Below are positions 34,207 to 41,983 of a stretch of DNA of 64,000 bases, one piece after another. Below the pieces are notes generated by a model. The model made no database searches. It saw nothing but the letters and a program-made list of their open reading frames with translations, and was not told where the DNA came from. The position numbers were made by a program, and so were the translations under genes. Numbering within the stretch: the stretch's first letter is position 1; every line of letters begins with the position of its first letter. Location: the NCBI RefSeq assembly GCF_030009775.1, contig NZ_JASCTH010000007.1, positions 62,001 to 126,000 on the forward strand, in the 5' to 3' direction. Source of the DNA: Actinoplanes sandaracinus (lineage in GTDB: Bacteria; Actinomycetota; Actinomycetes; Mycobacteriales; Micromonosporaceae).

Positions 34207-35205
34207 ATGCGACTGGTCTCGGTGATCATCCCGAACTACAACTACGCCGTCTCGCTGCCGCTGTGCATCGAGGCGATCCGGAAGCAGACGTACCCGAATG
34301 TCGAAGTGATCATGGTGGACGACCGGAGCACCGACGACTCGGTCGCCATCGCCGAACGTCTCGGCGTCAAGGTACTGCACACGCCGGTCAACTCCGGCTG
34401 CGCCACCGCCCGCAACCTGGGCGTCGCCGCCAGCAACGGCGAGATCCTGATGTTCGTCGACTCCGACGTGGCCCTGCACCCGCAGGCCATCGAGAAGGCG
34501 GTTTTCTATCTAGATCAAGATCAGACCCTGGGCGCGGTCTGCGGGGTGCACGATCCCGAGCCGCTGATCCGCGACAGCATGGTCGAGGAGTACCGGGCCC
34601 TGCAGTACCACTACTGGTCGATCTCGTCGGAGGGCCGGATCTCGTTCATGTTCCCGGCCGTCTGCGCCATCGAGCGGGCCGTCTTCGACGAGATCGGGCC
34701 GTTCAACACCAAGCTGACCCAGACCGAGGAGGTCGACTACGGCAACCGGCTCACCCAGCGGTACGGCATGCTGCTGACCAGCCAGGTCCGGGCCAGGCAC
34801 GACCATGACGACGAGTTGGTCCCGCTGCTGCGCAAGCTCTACCGGCGGGCCCGCGCCCGGGTGCCGCTCTACGCCCGGCGCAAGGCGTTCGCCACCGGTT
34901 TCGAGACCTCGAACCGGGCGTTCGGCAGCGTCGCGGCCCTCGGCGCGGTGGCCACGCTCCCGCTGGTCGCGCTCCTCGGGCCGTGGGCGCTGCTGCTCAC
35001 GGGGGCCGCCCTCGGCGCCTCGCTCGCGGCCGACCTGGGCATGTACCGGTTCGTCCGGAAGTCCCGCGGCGTCGGCTTCCTGCTGTACTTCGCCGCCGTC
35101 CACTTCGCCGTCAACGTCACCATCGCCACCGGGGTCGCCGTCGGCGCCCTGAAGTGGCTGGGGTCGGCGCGGTTCCGGCGGCTCTACGACCCGGTGCCGG
35201 CATGA
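34207..35205 (+). CDS. GT2 family glycosyltransferase with C-terminal membrane region
   Basis: A 332-residue paralogue of the preceding protein with the same layout: SVIIPNYNYAVSLPLCIEAI, MVDDRSTDDSVAI, LMFVDSDVAL, then TKLTQTEEVDYGNRLTQRYG and two or three C-terminal membrane helices. It begins 3 nt after the stop of its neighbour and overlaps the next gene by 4 bp. The pair likely makes a disaccharide or repeats one linkage on a membrane-embedded acceptor. Confidence 0.88.
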   Translation: MRLVSVIIPNYNYAVSLPLCIEAIRKQTYPNVEVIMVDDRSTDDSVAIAERLGVKVLHTPVNSGCATARNLGVAASNGEILMFVDSDVALHPQAIEKAVFYLDQDQTLGAVCGVHDPEPLIRDSMVEEYRALQYHYWSISSEGRISFMFPAVCAIERAVFDEIGPFNTKLTQTEEVDYGNRLTQRYGMLLTSQVRARHDHDDELVPLLRKLYRRARARVPLYARRKAFATGFETSNRAFGSVAALGAVATLPLVALLGPWALLLTGAALGASLAADLGMYRFVRKSRGVGFLLYFAAVHFAVNVTIATGVAVGALKWLGSARFRRLYDPVPA

Positions 35206-36293
35206 CCCTGCTCGAAGCCTCCTCCCCCGTAGTCGCCGAACCGGTCGCACCGGCCCGCCGCCGCTCCGGCCTGACCGTGCTGGGTCTTGCGGTGCTCTGG
35301 CTCGGCTACGTGCTCGCCCACGAGCTGCTGTCCGGCCGGGTGTGGTGGATGCTGCTGCCCGACCTGGCCCCGCCGTTCGTGTTCGCCCTGATCCCGGCGC
35401 TGCTGCTGGGCGGCGCGGCGATCGTGCGCGGACGGCACGGCGGGCGCGCCGCCCTGCTCGCGGTGGTGGCGTTCGCCCTGACCGCCGGCCAGTCCGGCCT
35501 GCGCCTGCCCGCCCTGGGCTCCCCCGGCCCGGTGCCGGCCGGCGCGATCCGGGTGGTCTCCTGGAACACCCAGTTCTGGGAGCAGGACGAGGATCCGCAA
35601 GCCTTCTATCGATACCTGCGGTCGTACGACGCCGACGTCTACCTACTGCAGGAGTACCTCTACTTCACCGACGGCCCCATCCGGATCGACCGGCTCGCCG
35701 AGGTACGGCAGTGGTTCCCCGGTTACCAGATCGTCGCCGACAGCGAACTGCTCACCCTGTCGCGCCTGCCGATCCGCGACTCCCGCCCGCTCGCCGCCGT
35801 CGACGACGCGGCGCCGCCACCGGCCGGCACCGACTTCCTCAGTTACTGGACCACCAAGACGTTGCGCACCGACATCGAGGTCGGCGGGGGGGTGATCTCG
35901 TTCTACAACGTCCACACACCGGTCCAGCTCGACGCCGAACGCAGTCCCCTGACCACCCGCTTCTACACCGTCGTCCAGGACCAGGCGGCCCGGCGCGAGG
36001 CGAGCTGGCGGGCCCTCACCACCGACCTCGACGGCAACCCCGGCCCGGTGTTCGTCGCCGGCGACTTCAACAGCACCCCCGCGATGGGCGAGCTCGACCG
36101 GATCCGGCTCGACGAGGCCGCTCTCACCGGCGGCGGCCTCTACCCGTCCACCTGGGACGCCCGCGGCCGCGGCTGGTGGCGGCTCGACCACGTCTTCACC
36201 AGCGACGACGTAGCCGTGCACCGCTACGACCTGCACGACAGTCTCGATCTCTCCGACCACCGTGCGCAGGACCTGCGCATCAGCCTCACGTAG
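35202..36293 (+). CDS. membrane-anchored endonuclease/exonuclease/phosphatase (EEP) family protein
   Basis: A 363-residue protein. Three hydrophobic segments (around residues 25-43, 50-72 and 84-102) anchor it, with the catalytic domain (residues 118-363) probably outside. EEP motifs are VVSWNTQFW, LLQEYLY (Glu metal ligand), VFVAGDFNSTP and the C-terminal LDLSDHRAQ (SDH). This superfamily hydrolyses phosphodiesters or phosphomonoesters. Here a lipid- or sugar-phosphate substrate is more plausible than DNA because of the operon context (inference). ATGA overlap with the GT2 gene. Confidence 0.83.
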   Translation: MTLLEASSPVVAEPVAPARRRSGLTVLGLAVLWLGYVLAHELLSGRVWWMLLPDLAPPFVFALIPALLLGGAAIVRGRHGGRAALLAVVAFALTAGQSGLRLPALGSPGPVPAGAIRVVSWNTQFWEQDEDPQAFYRYLRSYDADVYLLQEYLYFTDGPIRIDRLAEVRQWFPGYQIVADSELLTLSRLPIRDSRPLAAVDDAAPPPAGTDFLSYWTTKTLRTDIEVGGGVISFYNVHTPVQLDAERSPLTTRFYTVVQDQAARREASWRALTTDLDGNPGPVFVAGDFNSTPAMGELDRIRLDEAALTGGGLYPSTWDARGRGWWRLDHVFTSDDVAVHRYDLHDSLDLSDHRAQDLRISLT

Positions 36294-36304
36294 GGAGAAC
36301 ATCC

Positions 36305-37261
36305 ATGGAACAGCGTCACATCGGCGGTCTCCAGGTCAGCGCGCTGGCCCTCGGCACCATGTACTTCGGCACCCAGACCGACGAGGACACCGCGTTCGCC
36401 CTGCTCGACCGTTTCCACGCGGCCGGCGGCACCCTCGTCGACACCGCCAACTGCTACAACCAGTGGCTCGGCGAAGGCGGCGAGAGCGAGGCCGTGATCG
36501 GCCGCTGGCTCGCCTCCCGCGGCCACGACATGGTGATCGCCAGCAAGGTCGGCTGCCAGACCACGGTGCCCGGCAAGCCCGTCCCCGACTATTTCCAGGG
36601 CCTCGGCGCCGACGTGATCCGTGGCGGAGCCGTGGAGACCCTGCGCAACCTCGGCCGCGACCACATCGACCTGTACTACGCCCACTTCGACGACCGGGAC
36701 ACCCCGCTGGAGGAGACCGTGGACGCCTTCGCCGGGCTGGTGGAGTCCGGCAAGGTCCGCGCCCTCGGCGCCAGCAACCAGGCCACTTGGCGGATCGAGC
36801 AGGCCCGCGCCCTGGCCCGCGCCGCCGGACGTCCCGGTTACACGGCGGTGCAGCAGAAGTACACCTACCTGTGGACGCGGCAGTTGCCGGCACAGACCGA
36901 CCAGGCCAGCGACGAACTGCTCGACTACGCGTCCTCGCAGCCGGACGTGCAGGTGCTGGCCTACACGCCGCTGCTGAAGGGCGCCTATGTGCGGTCCGAG
37001 GTGGAGCTGCCGCTGACCTACGACCACCCGTCCAACGCGGCGCGCCTGCGGGTGCTGCGGGAGGTCGCCGCGGACCTGGGCCTCACCCCGAACCAGGTGG
37101 TGCTGGCGTGGATGATGCGGGGCCGGCCCGCGGTCATCCCGATCATTGGCGCGAGCAGCGTGGAACAGCTCGACGAGTTGCTCGGCGCGGCCGACGTGAC
37201 CCTGGCCCCGGAGATCCGCGACCGTCTCGACGCCGCCGGCCAGAACATCGGCGCCCGCTGA
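36305..37261 (+). CDS. aldo/keto reductase
   Basis: A 318-residue (alpha/beta)8 NADPH-dependent oxidoreductase. The catalytic tetrad is visible as Asp46, Tyr51 (DTANCYNQW), Lys81 (ASKVG) and His127 (YYAHFDD). The C-terminal IIGASSVEQLDELLGA binds the cofactor phosphate. Members of this branch often act on sugar C4 or C3 keto groups in deoxysugar routes, which suits this operon. GTAGGGAG precedes the ATG. It is the last gene before a strong terminator. Confidence 0.88.
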   Translation: MEQRHIGGLQVSALALGTMYFGTQTDEDTAFALLDRFHAAGGTLVDTANCYNQWLGEGGESEAVIGRWLASRGHDMVIASKVGCQTTVPGKPVPDYFQGLGADVIRGGAVETLRNLGRDHIDLYYAHFDDRDTPLEETVDAFAGLVESGKVRALGASNQATWRIEQARALARAAGRPGYTAVQQKYTYLWTRQLPAQTDQASDELLDYASSQPDVQVLAYTPLLKGAYVRSEVELPLTYDHPSNAARLRVLREVAADLGLTPNQVVLAWMMRGRPAVIPIIGASSVEQLDELLGAADVTLAPEIRDRLDAAGQNIGAR

Positions 37262-37279
37262 CGGCGCCCCAGCGATGAC

Positions 37280-37310
37280 GGCCGCCGCCGGCTCCCTGCC
37301 GGCGGCGGCC
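37280..37310 (+). terminator. intrinsic terminator of the glycan-type operon
   Basis: A perfect 13-bp GC stem (37280-37292 and 37298-37310) with a TCCCT loop, 18 bp after the aldo/keto reductase stop. The 147 bp that follow (to 37457) are AT-richer with imperfect inverted repeats around TTCGCG and AACCGT, and hold no gene. Confidence 0.8.
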
Positions 37311-37457
37311 ATCGCGCTGTCCGCGCGCCGCGAACCTCACCGGACGGCTGGTTCACCGACTTCGCGGACGGCTCGCGATTTCATATTTTCACAGTTTCTT
37401 GTCACCGTTTCACGGTTTCGCGGCGAACCGTCACACGGTCTTCGCGAAATCCGTATT

Positions 37458-37871
37458 TCAGAAATTGAAAACGTCGCCGGTCGCCAGCAGAAGAAGGCAG
37501 CGGTTGGAGAACGTGGCACGGTAGGAAAGAGGCTCTCCCCGCCACACTCCCATCGCCACCGCGGTCACCGGACGATATTCACGAGTACAGATGCCGTCCT
37601 CCGTGGCCAGGGCCCGGATGTCGCCGCCGACGGAGCGGAGATCGTCGCAGGCGGCGGTCGCCGCGCGGTGCGTCCCGCCGTCGGCGTCACACCTCAACAG
37701 GGCCTGCTGAATCGGCCCACCAGCAGGTTCAGCGGGGATGACGCTCAGTAGGACGGTGCTGGAGGCCAGCGGCCGCGCGGACTCGGCCGCGGCCGGCGAA
37801 CCCAGCGGCAGCGCGGCTGCCGTGGCACAGAGGGATAGCGCGAGAATGCGCGCACGTCGGTTTCGCAACAT
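37458..37871 (-). CDS. secreted subtilisin inhibitor (SSI, family I16), predicted P1 Arg
   Basis: A 137-residue secreted protein with a signal peptide ending AAA-E near residue 30. The mature part follows the Streptomyces subtilisin inhibitor pattern: LLSV near the start, ALLRCDADGGTHRAATAACD, DLRSVGGDI, GVWRGEPLSYRATFSNRC and a final VFNF. Cys61-Cys75 and Cys95-Cys125 correspond to the two disulfides of SSI. The reactive loop reads CTREY, so P1 is Arg97 instead of Met73 of SSI, pointing to trypsin-like targets. AAGGAGG precedes the ATG by 6 nt. Confidence 0.88.
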   Translation of the reverse strand: MLRNRRARILALSLCATAAALPLGSPAAAESARPLASSTVLLSVIPAEPAGGPIQQALLRCDADGGTHRAATAACDDLRSVGGDIRALATEDGICTREYRPVTAVAMGVWRGEPLSYRATFSNRCLLLLATGDVFNF

Positions 37872-37959
37872 CGATTCCTCCTTGTGGAAGGGGGCGGCGA
37901 AAAGGGGATCACTCTCTTGTGGAGAGCACCTCATCCGTTCGCCACTCATGTGTCACGAG

Positions 37960-37989
37960 CACGTTAAGACGACGCTTCGCGGGCGTCAA
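37960..37989 (-). promoter_or_regulatory. promoter of the SSI gene
   Basis: On the minus strand TTGACG (37984-37989) and TAACGT (37960-37965) with an 18-bp spacer, leaving a leader of about 80 nt before the ATG at 37871. Confidence 0.5.
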
Positions 37990-38004
37990 ACCGACAGCTT
38001 TTCA

Positions 38005-38018
38005 ATTGTTCCAACAAT
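38005..38018. promoter_or_regulatory. AT-rich palindrome upstream of the SSI promoter
   Basis: ATTGTT-CC-AACAAT lies 16 bp upstream of the -35 box in otherwise GC-rich sequence and could be an operator. The region 37872-38242 shows the promoter and this element, and no supported gene. Confidence 0.35.
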
Positions 38019-38242
38019 GCGACGACATGGCGGCCCCCGGGGGGCCGGCGCGGGGTCGGCACGCCGGGGCGAAAGGGGCCTCGGCCGTGTGTCAGCGCCG
38101 GTCGCGGGCACGCCGGCGCCGTGGCCCGGTCGGGCCACCCGCACCGTCGAGAGTTCACCGTGTCAGATTGGTCACTCTTGGCCATTGATGAGCCACGCCC
38201 AGTGATGATCGCCCGTCGGCCCTTCCCCGCCGGCGGCCGGCA

Positions 38243-38334
38243 CGGCTCAGGAAGCCGCCCGGTCATGACGGCGGCTCAGGAGCCGCCCGCTCGGCCAGGA
38301 CGGCGGCTCAGGAAGCCGCCCGCTCGGCCAGGAC
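38243..38334. repeat. 32-33 bp tandem repeat over the 3' end of the DinB-like gene, about three copies
   Basis: Copies at 38302-38334 (33 bp, inside the gene end), 38270-38301 (32 bp, one A missing) and a partial divergent copy at 38243-38269. Each carries the minus-strand TGA stop and preceding Ala/Ser codons (AERAAS). Confidence 0.85.
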
Positions 38335-38949
38335 GGTCACCCCGGGGCCGGTCAGCTCGCCGGGCTCGACGGCACGGCCGGAGACCGCGAGCAGCAGCGC
38401 GATGGCCGGACCGCGCACCTCCGGCCCGGATCCGGTGTCGAGGGGCGCGTCGGAGGCGACCAGCCGCAGGCCGGCGGCGAGCTCCTTGCCGCCGCCCATC
38501 CGCACCGTGGTGCGGAGCTGGTGCGCCAGCGCCGTCACCACCGGGCCGGGCGGATAGTCGCCACGGAGCCCGACGGCGCGCCGGATGTCCTCGCCGTGCA
38601 CGAAGGCCTCGACCAGGCGCGTGGCGACCGGCGCCGGCGGAGCGCTGGTGCGCGTCACGACCGACCGGAACGCCCGGAGGGTGTCCCGCGGATCGTCGCG
38701 CCTCTCCCGTGCGACACCGAAGGCGTTCTGCCGGTCGAAGTCTCCTCGGGCGGCGAGCATGTCGCGGACGAAGCCGAGCCTGGTGGCCTTGGCGCTGTCG
38801 ACCAGGTGGGCCACGACGTCGTGCACGTCCCATCCGGTGCAGGCGGTGGGGGCGCTCCACTGCTCGGGCGCGAGCGTCGCCAGGTCACGGCAGAGGGTGG
38901 CGCGCTCCTCGTGGACCACGCTCCAGACGGTGGCGCGTTGAACGGTCAT
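38308..38949 (-). CDS. maleylpyruvate isomerase/DinB-like mycothiol-dependent family protein
   Basis: A 213-residue protein of the DinB-like four-helix fold. TACTGWDVHDVVAHLVD (residues 37-53) carries the metal-binding His residues, and VEAFVHGEDIRRAVGL (about 115-130) the third His/Asp block, as in TIGR03083-type mycothiol-dependent proteins. The reaction is unknown. No ribosome-binding site; TTTAGT 7 nt before the ATG, with TTGCCC 18 bp further upstream, suggests a leaderless mRNA from a promoter that overlaps the HxlR operators. Its 3' end is tandemly repeated. Confidence 0.8.
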   Translation of the reverse strand: MTVQRATVWSVVHEERATLCRDLATLAPEQWSAPTACTGWDVHDVVAHLVDSAKATRLGFVRDMLAARGDFDRQNAFGVARERRDDPRDTLRAFRSVVTRTSAPPAPVATRLVEAFVHGEDIRRAVGLRGDYPPGPVVTALAHQLRTTVRMGGGKELAAGLRLVASDAPLDTGSGPEVRGPAIALLLAVSGRAVEPGELTGPGVTVLAERAAS

Positions 38950-38952
38950 CGC

Positions 38953-38990
38953 ACTACTAAAACAGTAGTAGCCACTACCGGGCAAGTAGT
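38953..38990. promoter_or_regulatory. paired ACTACT/AGTAGT dyads between DinB-like and HxlR genes
   Basis: Two dyads lie in the 53-bp divergent region: ACTACT-N5-AGTAGT (38953-38969) and ACTAC-N6-AGTAGT (38974-38990), with centres 21 bp apart. They overlap both leaderless promoters and are the likely operators of the HxlR regulator. Confidence 0.65.
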
Positions 38991-39002
38991 TAGCATGGTC
39001 GG

Positions 39003-39683
39003 GTGGCCACGCGACGGACGTACAGCTCGTACAACGACGGCTGTGCCTCCGCCCACGCGCTGGACCTCATCGGCGAGCGATGGGCACTCATCGTGGTGCG
39101 GGAGCTGATACTCGGCCCCAAACGGTTCGTCGACATCCAGCGCGACATCCCCGGCATCGGCCCCGGCGCTCTCTCCCGCCGTCTGCAGGACCTCGAGGAC
39201 TCCGGGATCGTCGTGCGCCGCAGCCTGCCCCGCCCGGCGGCGGTCACCCTCTACGACCTCACCGATTGGGGCCGCGAGCTGGAAGCCGTCAACGCGGCCC
39301 TGTCGCGGTGGGCCGTGCGCTCACCGGCGCTGCCGGTCGAGGCCGACATGAGCCCCGACACCCTCGTCCTGGCCATGCGCGCCCACGCGCGGCCCGCGTC
39401 GGCCGGTGAACCCACCCGACGGATCGCCCTGACACTGACCGATTCCCGCATCGCCGGGCAGGAGCCCGCCGGCTACCTCGCGACCGTGGGCCCCGGCGGC
39501 ACCACCGTGTCGAGACAGCCGCTCCCCGCCGACGTCGACGCGCACGTCGAGGCGACGACACTCGCGTGGAAGACCCTCGTGCTCGGTGGTCCGCCGCCCG
39601 GGGACGCGGCGATCACCGTGTCCGGCGACGCCGAAGCGGTCCGAGCCCTCGTCGCGGCGACCCGGCTGGAGATCCCCGGCTGA
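39003..39683 (+). CDS. HxlR family transcriptional regulator
   Basis: A 226-residue regulator. Residues 8-105 form the HxlR winged helix (CASAHALDLIGERWALIVVR, then GPKRFVDIQRDIPGI and LSRRLQDLEDSGIVVRR). The C-terminal 110 residues are an extra alpha/beta domain resembling SCP2-like lipid-binding domains, so it may sense a hydrophobic ligand. GTG start without ribosome-binding site; TAGCAT 6 nt upstream suggests a leaderless mRNA. It is divergent from the DinB-like gene it probably controls. Confidence 0.85.
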   Translation: MATRRTYSSYNDGCASAHALDLIGERWALIVVRELILGPKRFVDIQRDIPGIGPGALSRRLQDLEDSGIVVRRSLPRPAAVTLYDLTDWGRELEAVNAALSRWAVRSPALPVEADMSPDTLVLAMRAHARPASAGEPTRRIALTLTDSRIAGQEPAGYLATVGPGGTTVSRQPLPADVDAHVEATTLAWKTLVLGGPPPGDAAITVSGDAEAVRALVAATRLEIPG

Positions 39684-39702
39684 GCCGGATCCGCGGTGAA
39701 CG

Positions 39703-39720
39703 CTCCCGGCCACCCGGGAG
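39703..39720. terminator. short bidirectional hairpin
   Basis: CTCCCGG and CCGGGAG (7-bp stem, 4-nt loop) between the convergent HxlR and GT2 genes. Confidence 0.4.
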
Positions 39721-39767
39721 TCCCGGGACAGGGGACCCGGCGCGGCCAGGGAGCGCCGGTCAACCGT

Positions 39768-40784
39768 TCAGCCCACCGGTGCGGGGCGGCGGCGGGCGGT
39801 CATCCAGTGCAGGGCGCCGGTGGCCGCGCCGGCCAGCGTGGTCACCTGGACCGTCAGGTGCAGGCCCAGGAAGAACGCCAGGAACGCCGCTCCCCGCTCA
39901 CGCAGGACCAGGCGGCACAGACCCGGGTCGGCCGCGACCATCGCGGCGAAGGCCAGCGCCGGGACCGCCAGCAGCCACGGTGACAGCCACACGAGCGGCA
40001 GCGTCGCCAGGCCCGCCGCGGTCGCCGCCACGGACGCGGGGCGCAGACCGGTGAGGGTCGCCGGGCCACGCCCGCCGGAGCGGGGGCGCGAGGCCCGGTC
40101 GCGCAGCTCGGCGACGGCCATCGGGACCAGCAGCCGGGAGCGGCGGAACTGTTCGCCGAGAACGTCGCGCAGGGAGGCGGCGTCGTCGTGGCGGCCGACC
40201 ATCCGGTCGGTCAGGACGATGCGGCAGCGACCGACCAGCCGGGTGCTGATCTCCACGTCCTCGCCGTCGCGCAGGGACTCGTCGAAGCCGCCGGCGTCCA
40301 GGAGCAGCCGCCGGCGGATGGCGCCGAGCGCGAACAGGGCGGTGCCGACCTCGCCCACCGCCCGTACCCGCCAGTGATGGTTGTTGAGGATCTTGTAATG
40401 CTCCACCGGACCGTCGTCGTAGAGCGGCTCCGGCGCGTAGATGCCGTGGACACAGCCGACACCGGGGTCCTGTTCCAGGACGGCCACCGCCTCCGCGACG
40501 GCTTCCGGCTCGATCGCCACGTCCGCGTCGACGTAGAAGATCACGTCGCCCCGGGCCGCCGCCGCGCCGGTGTTGCGGGCCGCGGAGACGCCCCGGTTGT
40601 GCGGCTGACGGATCACCCGCACTCCGAACGCGGCCGCCTGGGCCGCGGTCTCGTCGGTGCTGGCGTCGTCGACCACGATCACCTCGGCCACCGGGTGGGT
40701 CTGGCTGAGCGCGGCCCGGAGGCAGACGGCGATGGTCCGGGTCGCGTTGTAGGCCGGTACGACGATCGACACCGACAGGGTCAT
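39768..40784 (-). CDS. GT2 family glycosyltransferase with C-terminal membrane helices
   Basis: A 338-residue enzyme with the same layout as the two GT2 proteins at 33212 and 34207: SVSIVVPAYNATRTIAVCLR, VIVVDDASTDET, DVIFYVDADVAI (DxD), ESLRDGEDVEISTRLVGR, then two or three membrane helices. It is coupled (ATGA overlap) to the flippase-like gene upstream. The layout similarity and the shared palindrome suggest it belongs to the same pathway as the 29803-37261 operon. Confidence 0.87.
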   Translation of the reverse strand: MTLSVSIVVPAYNATRTIAVCLRAALSQTHPVAEVIVVDDASTDETAAQAAAFGVRVIRQPHNRGVSAARNTGAAAARGDVIFYVDADVAIEPEAVAEAVAVLEQDPGVGCVHGIYAPEPLYDDGPVEHYKILNNHHWRVRAVGEVGTALFALGAIRRRLLLDAGGFDESLRDGEDVEISTRLVGRCRIVLTDRMVGRHDDAASLRDVLGEQFRRSRLLVPMAVAELRDRASRPRSGGRGPATLTGLRPASVAATAAGLATLPLVWLSPWLLAVPALAFAAMVAADPGLCRLVLRERGAAFLAFFLGLHLTVQVTTLAGAATGALHWMTARRRPAPVG

Positions 40785-41755
40785 GACACACCTCCGAGAA
40801 GGACGGGCGCGAGCCGGCGCCGGCGGACCTCGGCGGCGAGGAGCATCCCGCCGCTGAGAGCGAGTTCACTGACGACGCAGACGACCCGGCTGGCCAGCGC
40901 GGCGGTGCCGGCGAGGGGCAGCGGCAGCACCGTGACGAGCAGGGCGCCGAGCAGCACGTCGCGAGCGCCCCAGCCGTCGGGCAGCACGATGACGAGCATT
41001 CCGGCGGTCGAGGCCAGCGCGAACCCGCCGACGCAGACCGGCAGGGCCGCGACCGGATCGGCGCCGAGCGCGATCGCGAGCAGCCACAGATGCAGGCCGC
41101 CGACCGCCCAACTGGCCACCGACGCGGTCACCGAGCGGCGGATCGCCCGGCGCTGCGGCGGCTGCTCGGGCAGGGGCCGCCGGACCAGCCGGGCGGCCCG
41201 GGCGACCAGCCGGTAGACCAGTTCCGGCCGCAGGTAGCCGACGACGGCCGCGCCCACCGGCGCGGCCAGCCACACCATCGACGTACCGAGCAGGCCGGGG
41301 GCCGCGAGCAGGCCGACGGCGGCGCCGGTGAGCGCGGCGGTCGCCAGGCCGAGCAGGAAGACGGCCATCAGCGGGCCGGCGGCGATTCCGGCGCGGCGGC
41401 CGATCTCCAGCTGGGCGAGGACGCCCCACACCCGGCCGGGCACGTACTTGCCCAGGAACGCGACGAAGAAGATGCGGGACTCGGTGACGAATCCGGCCGG
41501 TGCGGCGACCGCGGCCAGCAGCCGGCGCCACGACAGCCAGCTCAGCAGGACTCCCGCCGCGTTGGCGAGGACCGCGCCGACGAGCAGCGGCAACGCTTCG
41601 GGGCGGGTCATCGCGGACACCGCCCGCGGGTCGACCATCCGGGCGGCGAGGACCACCCCGAGGATCACGGCGACGGCCAGGAACGCGGTGCCCGCGCGCC
41701 GCCGCCACGGCCTCTGCCGGTCCGGTTCGGGCATCGGGCTGTCCGGTTCGGGCAT
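40781..41755 (-). CDS. UPF0104/lysylphosphatidylglycerol synthase transmembrane-like (flippase-like) protein
   Basis: A 324-residue membrane protein with about eight helices. SRIFFVAFLGKYVPGRVWGV and VLPDGWGARDVLLGALL match the conserved blocks of the AglD/MprF flippase-domain family (UPF0104). Such proteins often move or help modify lipid-linked sugars. AGGAG 6 nt before the ATG at 41755 decides the start; a second in-frame ATG 21 bp downstream comes from a tandem duplication of the 5' end. A TACGAC-type site lies about 100 bp upstream. Confidence 0.8.
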   Translation of the reverse strand: MPEPDSPMPEPDRQRPWRRRAGTAFLAVAVILGVVLAARMVDPRAVSAMTRPEALPLLVGAVLANAAGVLLSWLSWRRLLAAVAAPAGFVTESRIFFVAFLGKYVPGRVWGVLAQLEIGRRAGIAAGPLMAVFLLGLATAALTGAAVGLLAAPGLLGTSMVWLAAPVGAAVVGYLRPELVYRLVARAARLVRRPLPEQPPQRRAIRRSVTASVASWAVGGLHLWLLAIALGADPVAALPVCVGGFALASTAGMLVIVLPDGWGARDVLLGALLVTVLPLPLAGTAALASRVVCVVSELALSGGMLLAAEVRRRRLAPVLLGGVS

Positions 41756-41761
41756 CGGGCG
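41720..41761. repeat. 21-bp tandem duplication over the start codon of the flippase-like gene
   Basis: Two 21-bp copies (41720-41740 and 41741-41761, one mismatch at the last base). Each encodes MPEPD with its own ATG, so the start region is doubled and the protein has gained seven N-terminal residues. Only the outer copy has a ribosome-binding site. Confidence 0.9.
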
Positions 41762-41848
41762 CTCCTGTGGTCGCGGGTCCTCTACGCCTGCCGAGCGTAG
41801 GGACGCCGGCCGGGCCGCACAGGTGGCAGCGGGCTCCGGGACCGCAAG

Positions 41849-41867
41849 ACTCGACTTAGGTCGTAGA
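41849..41867. promoter_or_regulatory. TACGAC-type palindrome, site 4
   Basis: Read on the minus strand the site is CTACGACCTAAGTCGAG, matching 15 of 17 positions of the palindrome at 26936 (TACGAC-N4-GTCGTA). It lies in the 228-bp divergent region between the flippase-like/GT2 genes and the GH13 gene. Confidence 0.6.
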
Positions 41868-41983
41868 CCGCGGATACGCCGTCCCCTCATCCCGAGATCA
41901 CGAAAAGGGGTACGCGACGCCGGGACCGGGCATCATCGACCGCGAACGTTGATCGCCGACCCCGGCCCGAACGGAGAACACCC

